Source of the DNA: JBDREW01 sp043819385
GTDB lineage: Bacteria > Patescibacteriota > Minisyncoccia > Minisyncoccales > GWA2-38-27
Assembly: GCA_043819385.1 (NCBI GenBank)
Contig: JBDREW010000005.1
Coordinates: 1 to 18,395 of the forward strand
Direction of reading: 5' to 3'
Length of the DNA stretch: 18,395 bases
Part shown: piece by piece, positions 6,913-14,980 of the stretch
Position numbering within the stretch: the stretch's first letter is position 1
Layout: every line of letters begins with the position of its first letter
Made by a program: the position numbers and the translations under genes
Notes under the pieces: generated by a model
Databases searched by the model: none
The model's input: only the letters and a program-made list of their open reading frames with translations
What the model was told of the DNA's origin: nothing

Positions 6913-7950
6913 ATGAATGAATTAACTGGCGAAAAATTATTAGATATTTCTTGGAGAACATTGATTAAAATTTCAATTACGATTATTGCTTTTTATATTA
7001 TATTTTCGATTAAAGATATTTTAGTTTGGTTTCTTTTCGCTTTAGTAATATCTGTTTTATTTAATCCAATTGTTGATTTTCTTCAAAGAAAAAGAGTTCC
7101 AAGAATTCTTGGTGTTATTTTAGTTTATCTTTTATTTTTCGGGACTTTTAGTGTTTTAATTTATTTAATTACACCTCTTTTTATTTTTGAACTTCGTCAA
7201 TTTATTCATTCTTTACCTGAATATTTAGAAAAAATTAGCCCTTCTTTACAAGGACTTGGATTTCAAGCATTTGAAAATGTTGAAGATTTTGTATCAGCTT
7301 TTGGAGGTACATTAGAAGCAATGACAGCTAATATATTTAGTGGTCTTTTTATATTCTTTGGAGGAATTATTACTACTTTATTCGTTATAATTACAGCATT
7401 GTTTCTTTCTTTAGAAGAGAAGCCAATTGAAAAGATATTAATGCTTTTTTTTCCTAAAAAATATGAAGCACTTGCTTTAAATCTTTGGGAAAGAAGTCAA
7501 AGAAAAGTTTCTGCTTGGTTTGGAGCAAGAATATTAGCTTGTTTATTTGTTGGGGTTGCATCATATATTACTTTTTTACTTTTTAATGTCCAATTTCCTT
7601 TTACTTTAGGATTATTTTCTGGAGTGTTCAATTTTATTCCATACATTGGACCATTTGCAACAGCTATTGTTTTATTTTTTATAATATTTCCAACAGAAAT
7701 GTTAAAAGCAGTTTTTGTTTTAATTGCTTTTGCTTTAATTCAACAAATTGAAGGTAGTATTCTTTCTCCTATTTTAATGAAAAAAATTGTTGGGATTCCT
7801 CCTTCTGTTGTTTTAGTATCTTTAGTTATTGGAGCTAAGCTTTGGGGTGTTTTAGGTGCGATTTTAGTTATTCCTTTGGTTGGTATTTTATTTGAATTTG
7901 GAAAAGAATTTTTATTAAAAAGAAGAGAAAGAGAAGTTGTTGTTATCTAA
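6913..7950 (+). CDS. AI-2E family transporter-like membrane protein
   Basis: A 345-residue polytopic membrane protein. Hydrophobic segments lie near residues 16-31, 35-52, 64-90, 142-166, 207-224, 230-258, 263-277 and 296-325, matching the about eight-segment AI-2E (YdgG/TqsA/PerM-like) family. The conserved FNFIPYIGP motif is at 239-247 and the IEGSILSPILM loop at 279-289. Members have been tied to autoinducer-2 or other small-molecule or ion export; the substrate cannot be read from sequence. No quorum-sensing gene is nearby, so signal transport is only a family label. It follows the protease with a 63-nt spacer and is ended by a perfect hairpin terminator. Confidence 0.9.
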   Translation: MNELTGEKLLDISWRTLIKISITIIAFYIIFSIKDILVWFLFALVISVLFNPIVDFLQRKRVPRILGVILVYLLFFGTFSVLIYLITPLFIFELRQFIHSLPEYLEKISPSLQGLGFQAFENVEDFVSAFGGTLEAMTANIFSGLFIFFGGIITTLFVIITALFLSLEEKPIEKILMLFFPKKYEALALNLWERSQRKVSAWFGARILACLFVGVASYITFLLFNVQFPFTLGLFSGVFNFIPYIGPFATAIVLFFIIFPTEMLKAVFVLIAFALIQQIEGSILSPILMKKIVGIPPSVVLVSLVIGAKLWGVLGAILVIPLVGILFEFGKEFLLKRREREVVVI

Positions 7951-7979
7951 AATAAAATGTTGTTTTTTAAAAAATTATT

Positions 7980-8002
7980 AAATCGCTGATTAGCGATTTT
8001 TT
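7980..8002 (+). terminator. intrinsic terminator after the AI-2E gene
   Basis: AAATCGCT (7980-7987) pairs perfectly with AGCGATTT (7992-7999) across a GATT tetraloop, with the T-run reaching 8002. It lies 29 nt after the stop codon. Confidence 0.85.
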
Positions 8003-8045
8003 CTATCTCTTGATTTTTTTAGATTTTAATGTAATTAAGTAGGTA

Positions 8046-9515
8046 ATGAAAAAGTTTTATATCACAACTAGTATTGTTTATACTAATGCCTTTCCTCATA
8101 TAGGATTTGCATTAGAAATTATTCAGGCAGATGTTGTTGCTCGTTATCATCGTAATTTAAACGAGGATGTTTTTTATTTAACTGGGACAGATGAGCATGG
8201 GTCTAAAATTAGTAGAACTGCTCAATTATTAAAAAAAGAACCAAAAGAATTTGTTGATGAAATATCATTAAAATATAAAAAATTAGGAAAAATTTTAAAT
8301 TTATCAAATAATGATTTTATAAGGACAAGTGATCAAAAAAAACATTGGCCAACAGTAGAAAAAGTTTGGAATAAATTAAAAGAAAATGATGATATTTATA
8401 AAAAGAAATATCAAGGTCTTTATTGCATTGGTTGCGAAGCTTTTATTACTAAAAAAGATTTAAAAGATGGGAAGTGTATTTTACATAAAAAAGAACCGGA
8501 AAAAGTTGAAGAAGAAAATTATTTTTTTCGTCTTTCAAAATATTCAGAACAAATTAAAGAATTAATTGAAAAAGAAAAAATAAAAATTGTTCCAAAAACA
8601 AGAAAAAATGAATTGTTGGGATTTATAAAACAAGGATTAGAAGATATTAGTTTTTCAAGACCAAGTAAAGATTTAAAATGGGGGATTCCAGTTCCTGATG
8701 ATGATTCTCAGACAATATATGTATGGGCAGACGCACTTACGAATTATTTATCAGCATTAGATTATCAAAATAACGGGGAAAAATTTAAAAAATATTGGCC
8801 AGCTGATGTTCATTGTATTGGAAAAGATATATTAAAATTTCATGGTTTGTTTTGGCCTGCTATGCTTTTGTCCTTAGATTTATCTTTGCCAAAAACTATA
8901 TTTGTTCATGGTTTTATTTCTGTTGATGGGCAAAAAATGTCAAAAAGTTTAGGTAATGTTGTTGACCCTTTTGAATTAGTTGAAAAATATGGAACTGATG
9001 CAATTAGATATTTTCTTTTGAGTGAGATTCCTTCAACCGAGGATGGAGATTTTAGTTATCAAAAATTTGAAGCAAGATATAATTCTGATTTAGCAGGAGG
9101 AATTGGGAATTTAGTTGCAAGAACAAGGGGAATGATAAAAAAGAGAAAAGTAAGAAAAGAAAAAATAAATATTATAATTCAAAATTCAAAATTAGAGAAA
9201 AAAATTAAAGAAGTAAGAAATAATTATATAAAAGCGATAGATGGATTTAAATTTAATACGGCATTAAAGTTAATTTGGGAATTGATTGGTTTTTGTGATA
9301 GATATATTGAACAGGAAAAACCTTGGGAACAAAAAGAAGGTTCTGATCGAGTTTTATTTGATTTACTTTATACTTTAAAAGAAATTGCTGATTTATTAAA
9401 ACCATTTTTACCAGAAACATCAGAAAAGATTTTTAAAGAAATAGAAATAGATGAAAAAAAAGAAGATTTTAAAAATAAAGAAAGTAAAATATTATTTCCA
9501 AGGGTTGACAATTAA
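8046..9515 (+). CDS. metG: methionyl-tRNA synthetase
   Basis: Charges tRNA-Met in the cytoplasm; class I enzyme. The HIGH-type motif is PHIGF (17-21) and the catalytic KMSKS loop lies at 297-301. A zinc knuckle is visible as C127-C130 with C144 and H147. Length is 489 residues, so the C-terminal tRNA-binding extension found in longer bacterial MetRS (over 650) is absent; this short form is common in streamlined genomes. The C-terminal anticodon helix domain runs from about 370 to the end. The last codons overlap a possible csrA promoter (TTGACA at 9505). Confidence 0.95.
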   Translation: MKKFYITTSIVYTNAFPHIGFALEIIQADVVARYHRNLNEDVFYLTGTDEHGSKISRTAQLLKKEPKEFVDEISLKYKKLGKILNLSNNDFIRTSDQKKHWPTVEKVWNKLKENDDIYKKKYQGLYCIGCEAFITKKDLKDGKCILHKKEPEKVEEENYFFRLSKYSEQIKELIEKEKIKIVPKTRKNELLGFIKQGLEDISFSRPSKDLKWGIPVPDDDSQTIYVWADALTNYLSALDYQNNGEKFKKYWPADVHCIGKDILKFHGLFWPAMLLSLDLSLPKTIFVHGFISVDGQKMSKSLGNVVDPFELVEKYGTDAIRYFLLSEIPSTEDGDFSYQKFEARYNSDLAGGIGNLVARTRGMIKKRKVRKEKINIIIQNSKLEKKIKEVRNNYIKAIDGFKFNTALKLIWELIGFCDRYIEQEKPWEQKEGSDRVLFDLLYTLKEIADLLKPFLPETSEKIFKEIEIDEKKEDFKNKESKILFPRVDN

Positions 9516-9533
9516 CATTAATTTTGTTAAACT
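9505..9533 (+). promoter_or_regulatory. putative csrA promoter
   Basis: TTGACA (9505-9510), a 17-nt spacer and TAAACT (9528-9533). The -35 is perfect; the -10 matches 4 of 6. It overlaps the end of metG and would give csrA its own short leader starting near 9540. Confidence 0.55.
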
Positions 9534-9545
9534 ATTATTAGTTCT

Positions 9546-9569
9546 TTCTTAAGCAATGTAGTTTAAGAA
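9546..9569 (+). promoter_or_regulatory. csrA leader hairpin
   Basis: TTCTTAA (9546-9552) and TTAAGAA (9563-9569) are perfect inverted repeats with a 10-nt loop, in the predicted 5' leader of csrA. Confidence 0.4.
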
Positions 9570-9584
9570 TTTTAGAAACTTAAT

Positions 9585-9601
9585 ATGGAAGGAGACATTT
9601 G
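9585..9601 (+). promoter_or_regulatory. csrA ribosome binding site with GGA motifs
   Basis: AAGGAG at 9589-9594 lies 7 nt before ATG 9602. Two GGA triplets (9587-9589 and 9591-9593) overlap it. CsrA is known to bind GGA-containing leader RNA and repress its own translation, so this is a plausible autoregulatory site. That last step is an inference. Confidence 0.6.
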
Positions 9602-9802
9602 ATGTTAGTTCTTTCCCGTAAAAAGAACGAGAGTATTGTTATCAATGATGACATCACAATTGTTGTCATTGAAATCAGAGGCGACAAGGTTCGTTTGGGG
9701 ATTGAATGCCCTAAAGAAATTCCGGTTCATCGTCAGGAAGTGTTTGATGCCATCAAACGCAACGTTCAAGGTGATCAAGACGGTAGTCCTGTTCCATCTT
9801 GA
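9602..9802 (+). CDS. csrA: carbon storage regulator CsrA, RNA-binding
   Basis: A 66-residue RNA-binding translational regulator; homodimer that covers Shine-Dalgarno sites at GGA motifs. The start is MLVLSRKKNESIVIN, and the conserved L4, R6 and R44 (VHR at 42-44), which contact RNA, are all present. I start at ATG 9602, since the AAGGAG site is placed 7 nt before it; an in-frame TTG at 9599 would place the SD too close. Codon use is richer in G/C than in the flanking genes, and a proper Shine-Dalgarno is present, unlike the neighbours, suggesting a highly translated or transferred gene. It has its own promoter and a perfect palindromic terminator. Confidence 0.95.
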   Translation: MLVLSRKKNESIVINDDITIVVIEIRGDKVRLGIECPKEIPVHRQEVFDAIKRNVQGDQDGSPVPS

Positions 9803-9824
9803 TGAGGTATTTTTTTATATTCAA

Positions 9825-9858
9825 AGTGGTTTGATAATTATCAAACCACTCTTTTTTT
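9825..9858 (+). terminator. csrA terminator
   Basis: AGTGGTTTGAT (9825-9835) pairs perfectly with ATCAAACCACT (9840-9850) around AATT, followed by C and seven T to 9858. An 11-bp stem makes it strong. Confidence 0.92.
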
Positions 9859-9873
9859 AAATTAAATAATTGA

Positions 9874-9902
9874 TTGAAATTATTTTTTAGTTAAGATAAT
9901 AT
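9874..9902 (+). promoter_or_regulatory. possible tatD promoter
   Basis: TTGAAA (9874-9879), 17-nt spacer, TAATAT (9897-9902). It lies just after the csrA terminator where a new promoter is needed, but matches of this quality also occur by chance in such A/T-rich sequence. Confidence 0.35.
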
Positions 9903-9927
9903 AAATAATATAAGTAATATTAACAAT

Positions 9928-10749
9928 ATGATAATAGATACACATTCTCATCTTAATTTTAATGCTTTTAAAGAGGATTTAGATAAAGTTATTAAAAGAA
10001 CTCTTGCTCAAGATATTTGGATTATAAATGTTGGTTCAAAATATGAAACAAGTAAAAGAGCAATAGAAATTTCTAATGAATATAATATAGGAGTTTATTC
10101 TGCTGTTGGACTTCATCCAATTTATTCAGCATCTGAATTTACAAAAACTAAAACTGATCCCGAAGAAGGGAATTTTAGTGTTAAAGAAGAATATTTTGAT
10201 AAAGAGAGATATAGGCGACTTGCTGAATCAGACAAAGTAGTGGCAATTGGAGAAATTGGATTAGATTATTATTATCGTTCTAAAACAAATAGTAAATTAG
10301 CAGAATTTAAAGAAAAACAAAAACAAGTTTTAATCCAACAATTGGACTTGGCAGAGGAATTGAATTTACCAGTAATATTACATTGCAGAATGGCTCATAA
10401 TGATTTAATAGAGATTTTAAAAACAAAATTAAATATTAAAGGTGTTATTCATTGTTTTACAGGGAATTGGGAGCAAGCAGAAAGATATTTAGAAATGGGA
10501 TTTTATTTAGGTATTAATGGAATAATTGATAAAGTAGATTTAAATGAAGTTATTAAAAAAACTCCTTTGGAAAAAATATTAGTTGAGACAGATTGTCCAT
10601 ATTTAACTCCATTAGAAGAAAATGGAAAACGCAATGAACCTATTTTTATAAAGCATATTATTCAAAAAATTGCTAAAATTAAAAATATTGATTATAGTCA
10701 AATAGTTGAGATAACAACTCAAAATGCTAGAAATTTGTTTAAGATTTAA
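9928..10749 (+). CDS. tatD: TatD-family metal-dependent hydrolase (DNase)
   Basis: A 273-residue TIM-barrel metallohydrolase. The family is linked to 3'-5' DNA/RNA nuclease activity and repair; the exact substrate is uncertain. Metal ligands are seen in order: H6 and H8 (DTHSHLN), E109 (IGEIGLDYY), H152 (LHCRMA), H175 (IHCFTG) and D222 (VETDCPYLTP). The length is usual for the family. The start ATG has no Shine-Dalgarno. It stands between the csrA terminator and its own hairpin terminator (10766-10790), so it is likely transcribed alone. Confidence 0.93.
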   Translation: MIIDTHSHLNFNAFKEDLDKVIKRTLAQDIWIINVGSKYETSKRAIEISNEYNIGVYSAVGLHPIYSASEFTKTKTDPEEGNFSVKEEYFDKERYRRLAESDKVVAIGEIGLDYYYRSKTNSKLAEFKEKQKQVLIQQLDLAEELNLPVILHCRMAHNDLIEILKTKLNIKGVIHCFTGNWEQAERYLEMGFYLGINGIIDKVDLNEVIKKTPLEKILVETDCPYLTPLEENGKRNEPIFIKHIIQKIAKIKNIDYSQIVEITTQNARNLFKI

Positions 10750-10765
10750 TGTTATTATTTATTTT

Positions 10766-10790
10766 AAAAAGCTGAATGATCAGCTTTTTT
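10766..10790 (+). terminator. tatD terminator
   Basis: AAAAAGCTGA (10766-10775) pairs with TCAGCTTTTT (10780-10789) with an ATGA loop and a T-run to 10790. It also can act in the reverse direction. Confidence 0.85.
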
Positions 10791-10802
10791 AATTAAGTAA
10801 TT

Positions 10803-10818
10803 TATGATATGATATGAT
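10803..10818 (+). promoter_or_regulatory. possible leuS operon promoter (-10 region)
   Basis: Overlapping TATGAT hexamers (10803-10808, 10808-10813, 10813-10818) stand about 30 to 45 nt before the leuS start. No convincing -35 hexamer was seen, so confidence is low. Confidence 0.3.
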
Positions 10819-10847
10819 TAAGAATTAATAAAATTGAAAGATAAATT

Positions 10848-12599
10848 ATGGATAAATATGATCCTAAAAAAATTGAATTAAAGTGGCAGAAAAAGTTTGA
10901 AGAATTAGATTTATTTAAAGTAGCAGACGATACTAAAAAAACTAAGTTTTATAGTTTAGTTGAGTTTCCTTATCCATCTGGACAAGGGCTTCATGTTGGA
11001 CATTGTCGTAGTTATGTTGGAATGGATATAATAAGTAGAAAGAAAAGAATGCAAGGATATAATGTTTTATTTCCTATTGGTTGGGATGCTTTTGGTTTAC
11101 CAACTGAAAATTATGCTATAAAAACAGGAGTTCATCCAGTTGTTGTAACTCAAAAAAATACTGATAATTATAGACGTCAGTTAAAAAGACTGGGGCTTTC
11201 TTTTGATTGGTCAAAAGAAGTTAATACAACAGATCCTTTTTATTATAAATGGACTCAATGGATATTTATTCAGCTTTTTAAAAAAGGACTTGCCTACAAA
11301 TCTAAAATAGCTATTAATTGGTGTCCTTCTTGCAAAATTGGTTTAGCTAATGAAGAAGTTGTAAATGATAAGTGTGAGAGATGTGAAAAAAAAGTTGTAA
11401 AAAAGGAAAAAGAACAATGGATATTAAAAATTACAAAATATGCAGATAGATTAATTAAAGATTTAGATAAAGTTGATTATCCAGAAAGAGTAAAAATTTC
11501 TCAAAAAGAATGGATAGGTAAAAGTAGTGGTTTAGAAATTAAGTTTCAAATTAATGGAGATAAATCTATAAATGTTTTTACAACAAGACCAGATACTTTA
11601 TTTGGTTGTACATATATGGTAATAGCTCCGGAACATCCTTTGATTTTTGAATTAAAGGATAAAATTAAGAATTATAAATATATTCAGGATTATGCTAAAA
11701 AAGCAAGGTTAAAATTAGAAAGAGAAAGAATTGCTGAAGAAAAAAATAAAACAGGTATTGAGGTAAAGGGGATAAAAGCAATTAATCCAATAAATAAAAA
11801 AGAAATTCCAATTTTTGTCGCTGATTATGTTTTAGTTAATTATGGAACAGGGGCGATAATGGCTGTGCCGTCTCATGATGAACGTGATTTTGATTTTGCC
11901 AAAAAATATAATTTACCAATTGTTGATGTTATTAATCCTATAAGTCAAAAAAGAAATTATAATAAAGCATATGAAGGAAATGGGTTAATGGTGAATTCTG
12001 AAAAATTCACTGGAATGAAATCTGAACAAGCAAAAGAAAGAATTATTCAGTTTTTAATTAAAAAAGGATTAGCTAGGGAAAAAATTTATTATAAATTAAG
12101 AGATTGGATTTTTTCAAGACAAAGATATTGGGGAGAACCAATACCAATGATTAATTGTCAAAAATGTGGATGGATTCCTGTTTTGGAAAATGATTTGCCG
12201 ATTAAACTTCCTAAAATTAAGAGTTATAAGCCAACTGAAAAAGGAGAGTCTCCTTTGGCAAAAGTAAAAGAATGGGTAAATGTTAAATGTCATAAATGTA
12301 ATGGTCCAGCTAAAAGAGAAACAGATGTTATGCCTAATTGGGCTGGTTCTAATTGGTATTATTTAGCATATATTATGCCAAGAGTTCAAAGTTCTGAAAG
12401 TAAAAAAGGAATAGAATATATTTGGGACAAAAAAAGATGGAACATTGGATGCCTGTTGATTGGTATAATGGTGGAATGGAACATACTACATTACATTTAT
12501 TATATTCTCGTTTTATTTATAAATTTTTATGGGGCATTAATGCTGTGCCAAAATCTATTGGCTCTGAACCATATAAAAAAAGAACTTCTCATGGGATGA
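10848..12599 (+). CDS. leuS: leucyl-tRNA synthetase, N-terminal part (gene frameshifted)
   Basis: First part of a class I leucyl-tRNA synthetase, split by a -1 shift. The HIGH-type motif is H49-V-G-H52 (PYPSGQGLHVGHCRSYVG). A zinc-binding cysteine set (CPSC...CERC, about 162-178) follows. The editing domain is recognised by TTRPDTLFG and GTGAIMAVPSHDERD. True homology runs to about 12434; the remaining residues (after IWDKK) are out-of-frame and not family-like. With one extra base in the A-run 12429-12435 the gene would run to 13288 and give about 813 residues, the expected size. It begins the long operon with iorAB. Because leuS is essential, an assembly error in the homopolymer is the simplest explanation. 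Confidence 0.92.
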   Translation: MDKYDPKKIELKWQKKFEELDLFKVADDTKKTKFYSLVEFPYPSGQGLHVGHCRSYVGMDIISRKKRMQGYNVLFPIGWDAFGLPTENYAIKTGVHPVVVTQKNTDNYRRQLKRLGLSFDWSKEVNTTDPFYYKWTQWIFIQLFKKGLAYKSKIAINWCPSCKIGLANEEVVNDKCERCEKKVVKKEKEQWILKITKYADRLIKDLDKVDYPERVKISQKEWIGKSSGLEIKFQINGDKSINVFTTRPDTLFGCTYMVIAPEHPLIFELKDKIKNYKYIQDYAKKARLKLERERIAEEKNKTGIEVKGIKAINPINKKEIPIFVADYVLVNYGTGAIMAVPSHDERDFDFAKKYNLPIVDVINPISQKRNYNKAYEGNGLMVNSEKFTGMKSEQAKERIIQFLIKKGLAREKIYYKLRDWIFSRQRYWGEPIPMINCQKCGWIPVLENDLPIKLPKIKSYKPTEKGESPLAKVKEWVNVKCHKCNGPAKRETDVMPNWAGSNWYYLAYIMPRVQSSESKKGIEYIWDKKRWNIGCLLIGIMVEWNILHYIYYILVLFINFYGALMLCQNLLALNHIKKELLMG

Positions 12600-13288
12600 T
12601 TCTTGGAGAGGGTGGGGTAAAGATGTCAAAGTCAAAAGGAAATGTTATTAACCCCGATGAAATTATAAAAGAATATGGAGCTGATACTTTAAGAGTTTAT
12701 GAAATGTTTATAGGTCCTTTTCAACAAATGATTCCTTGGGATACAAAAGGAGTAAAAGGAATAAAAAAGTTTTTAGAAAAAGTTTGGAGATTAAAAGATA
12801 AGGTTAGTTCAGAATCAAGAAAGTCAGAAAAGCTTATAAGCATTATCAATAAAACAATTAAAAAAGTAGATCAAGATATTGAACAAATGAAATTTAATAC
12901 AGCTGTTGCTAGTTTGATGGTTTTAGTTAATGAATTTGAACAACAACAAACCATTTCTTTAAAAGATTATATTACATTTTTAACTATTTTAAATCCTTTT
13001 GCGCCATTTTTGACAGAAGAGATTTTTGAACAATTAAAAATTTCAAAAATGTGCTATAATCAAAAATGGCCAAAGTATAATTCTAAATTAATAGAAGAAA
13101 AAATAATTGATTTAATTGTTCAAATCAATGGAAAGGTTCGTGATAAAATTGAAGTTAAAATTGGTATTTCAGAAGAAGAAGCAAAAGAGATTGTTTTAAA
13201 ACAAGATAAAATTAAAAAATGGATAGATGATAAAAAAATAAAAAAAATTATATTTGTACCCGGTAAAATAATTAATTTTGTAATATAA
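12422..13288 (+). CDS. leuS: leucyl-tRNA synthetase, C-terminal part (gene frameshifted)
   Basis: Second part of the same leuS, in the +2 (equivalently -1) frame relative to the first. Family homology begins at WMPVDWYNGGMEHTT, right after the A-run at 12429-12435. The catalytic KMSKS loop (GGVKMSKSKGN, near 12619-12645) and the C-terminal anticodon-binding and tRNA-recognition domains (ending VRDKIEVKIG...IIFVPGKIINFVI) are intact. No independent start is likely: the only upstream in-frame start is a TTG inside the first part, with no ribosome binding site. It is 27 nt from iorA. Confidence 0.9.
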   Translation: MGQKKMEHWMPVDWYNGGMEHTTLHLLYSRFIYKFLWGINAVPKSIGSEPYKKRTSHGMILGEGGVKMSKSKGNVINPDEIIKEYGADTLRVYEMFIGPFQQMIPWDTKGVKGIKKFLEKVWRLKDKVSSESRKSEKLISIINKTIKKVDQDIEQMKFNTAVASLMVLVNEFEQQQTISLKDYITFLTILNPFAPFLTEEIFEQLKISKMCYNQKWPKYNSKLIEEKIIDLIVQINGKVRDKIEVKIGISEEEAKEIVLKQDKIKKWIDDKKIKKIIFVPGKIINFVI

Positions 13289-13315
13289 AAAAGTATTTTA
13301 GAAGAAAAATAAATT

Positions 13316-14980
13316 ATGAAAAAGATATTATTAGGAAATGAAGCAATAGTTAGAGGCGCCTTGGAATCAGGTGTTGAATTTGTTTCTGCTTATCCTGGAA
13401 CTCCAAGTTCTGAGATTGGAATGATTTTTGGAAAAATTGCTAAAGATAATGGAATATATTTTGAATTTTCAACAAATGAAAAAGTAGCGTTAGAAGCTTC
13501 TATTGGAGCAAGTTATTCAGGAATGAAATGTTTAGTATCAATGAAAAATTTTGGATTGAATGTTGCTTCAGATAGTTTAATGCCTTTTTGCTATACAGGG
13601 AGTAAAGGGCCTACTGTAATTGTAGTTGCTGATGATCCTTCTTGTTGGAGTTCAGGACAATCTGAACAAAATACAAGAGCTTTTGCTGATTTAGCTCATA
13701 TACCTATTTTAGAGCCATCAGACGTTCAAGAAGCAAAGGATTTTACAAAATTAGCTTTTGAAATTTCAGAGAAATTTAAAATACCAGTAATATTGAGAAC
13801 AACTACAAGAATAGCTCATCAAAGAGCACCTGTTGAATTTGGTAAAATTAAATCTAAAAAACCAAGAAGAAGTGGGCAATTTATTAAAGATGTTAATCAG
13901 TTTGTGACAATGCCTCCAAGAGTTTTAGAAATGAAAGATGAACTTTTAGCTAAAATAGAAAAAATTAGAGATTTTTCAGAAAAATCTTTAATAAATAGAA
14001 TTGACGGAGGGCAGGGCTCCGGAGATTATGGGGTAATTGTTTCAGGAGTTTCTTATTTATATGTAAAGGAAGCATTAAGAGAATTAAAATTAGATTTACC
14101 AATTTTTAAAATAGGAATTTTTAATCCTTTACCAAATAAAAAAATAAAAACATTTATTAAAAAATTTAAAAATATTTTAATAGTTGAAGAATTAGAAGGA
14201 TTTGTAGAAAGAGAAGTTAATGTTTTAGCTAAGGAAGTTAATCCAAAATTAAAAGTGCTTGGAAAAGATGTTTTGCCGATAACAAGAGAATTAAATGTTG
14301 AAAAAGTTATTTTTGCTTTTTCTAAACTTCTTAATAAAAAATTCAATATTCCTGCTTACATTGCTTCGCAAAGTATTGCGGGCAAACAAAACAAAATTTC
14401 AAAAAGATTTCCTCGTCTTTGTGTTGGTTGTCCTTATTGGTTAATTTTTTCAGCTGTTAAAAGAATAGCACCAAAAGGAACAATTTTTGGCGGAGGAATT
14501 GGTTGCTATATGTTAGCTGGTTTTCCTCCTCATGAAATACAGGATTATCTTTTAGATATGGGTTCTTCTGTTGGGATAGCTCATGGAATTAAAAAAAATA
14601 GTAATCAAAAATTGATAACTTTTGTTGGAGATTCAAGTTTTTTCCATGCTGGAATACCAGCTTTAATAAATGTTGTTTATAATAAATCAAATCCTTTAAT
14701 TATTATCATGGATAATCGCATTACTGCTATGACAGGGCATCAGCCAAATCCTGGAATGGGCAAAACAGGAATGGAAGAGGATACAGAAGAAATAAACATT
14801 GAAGATATTGTAAAAGCTGTTGGAGTTAAAAATGTTAAGACACTTGACCCAAAAAATATTAAAGAATTAGAATCAACAATTAAAACTTTTATTGATAAAA
14901 AAGAAGTATCAGTTATTATTGCTAAAAGAATATGTGCTTATTGGGATAGGAAATTAAAAAATCAAAAACAACCATTATGA
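13316..14980 (+). CDS. iorA: indolepyruvate:ferredoxin oxidoreductase alpha subunit, lacking C-terminal ferredoxin domain
   Basis: Thiamine-diphosphate-dependent oxidative decarboxylation of aryl 2-oxo acids (indolepyruvate and relatives) to acyl-CoA, with IorB. The N-terminal pyrimidine-binding domain opens with GNEAIVRGALESGVEFVSAYPGTPSSEI. A middle domain (about 237-345) follows. The thiamine-binding domain has C369-C372 (CVGCP), GGGIGCYM and the GDS...N motif (G438-D-S ... D466-N467). IorA usually continues with two [4Fe-4S] ferredoxin motifs (CxxCxxCxxxCP); here the chain ends at about 554, soon after RICAYW, so that domain is missing. Residues 353-358 (SIAGKQ) in the linker match the 18-bp repeat at the window end. 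It overlaps iorB by 4 nt (ATGA). Confidence 0.9.
   Translation: MKKILLGNEAIVRGALESGVEFVSAYPGTPSSEIGMIFGKIAKDNGIYFEFSTNEKVALEASIGASYSGMKCLVSMKNFGLNVASDSLMPFCYTGSKGPTVIVVADDPSCWSSGQSEQNTRAFADLAHIPILEPSDVQEAKDFTKLAFEISEKFKIPVILRTTTRIAHQRAPVEFGKIKSKKPRRSGQFIKDVNQFVTMPPRVLEMKDELLAKIEKIRDFSEKSLINRIDGGQGSGDYGVIVSGVSYLYVKEALRELKLDLPIFKIGIFNPLPNKKIKTFIKKFKNILIVEELEGFVEREVNVLAKEVNPKLKVLGKDVLPITRELNVEKVIFAFSKLLNKKFNIPAYIASQSIAGKQNKISKRFPRLCVGCPYWLIFSAVKRIAPKGTIFGGGIGCYMLAGFPPHEIQDYLLDMGSSVGIAHGIKKNSNQKLITFVGDSSFFHAGIPALINVVYNKSNPLIIIMDNRITAMTGHQPNPGMGKTGMEEDTEEINIEDIVKAVGVKNVKTLDPKNIKELESTIKTFIDKKEVSVIIAKRICAYWDRKLKNQKQPL
14372..14389 (+). repeat. in-gene copy of 18-bp repeat inside iorA
   Basis: AGTATTGCGGGCAAACAA in iorA (residues 353-358, SIAGKQ) matches AGCATTGCGGGCTGGCAA at 18280-18297 in 14 of 18 positions. 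Over the wider 27 nt (14363-14389 against 18271-18297) 20 positions agree. Both read in the same frame (SIAGKQ and SIAGWQ). It is GC-richer than the host gene. Confidence 0.5.

Noticed and set aside
9160..9200. AATTCAAAATTCAAAATTA in metG as a repeat
   Set aside because: It is a short A/T-rich coincidence within a helix-coding region; it preserves a normal MetRS alignment.
12430..12436. A AAA AAG as a dnaX-like programmed frameshift site in leuS
   Set aside because: The incoming reading frame is AAA AAA AGA, the wrong phase for tandem slippage; LeuRS is not known to use it, and homopolymer error is simpler.
14001..14034. GC-rich stretch in iorA (IDGGQGSGDYG) as a second repeat insertion
   Set aside because: No match to the 18-bp unit; a glycine-rich linker at this point is common for the family.
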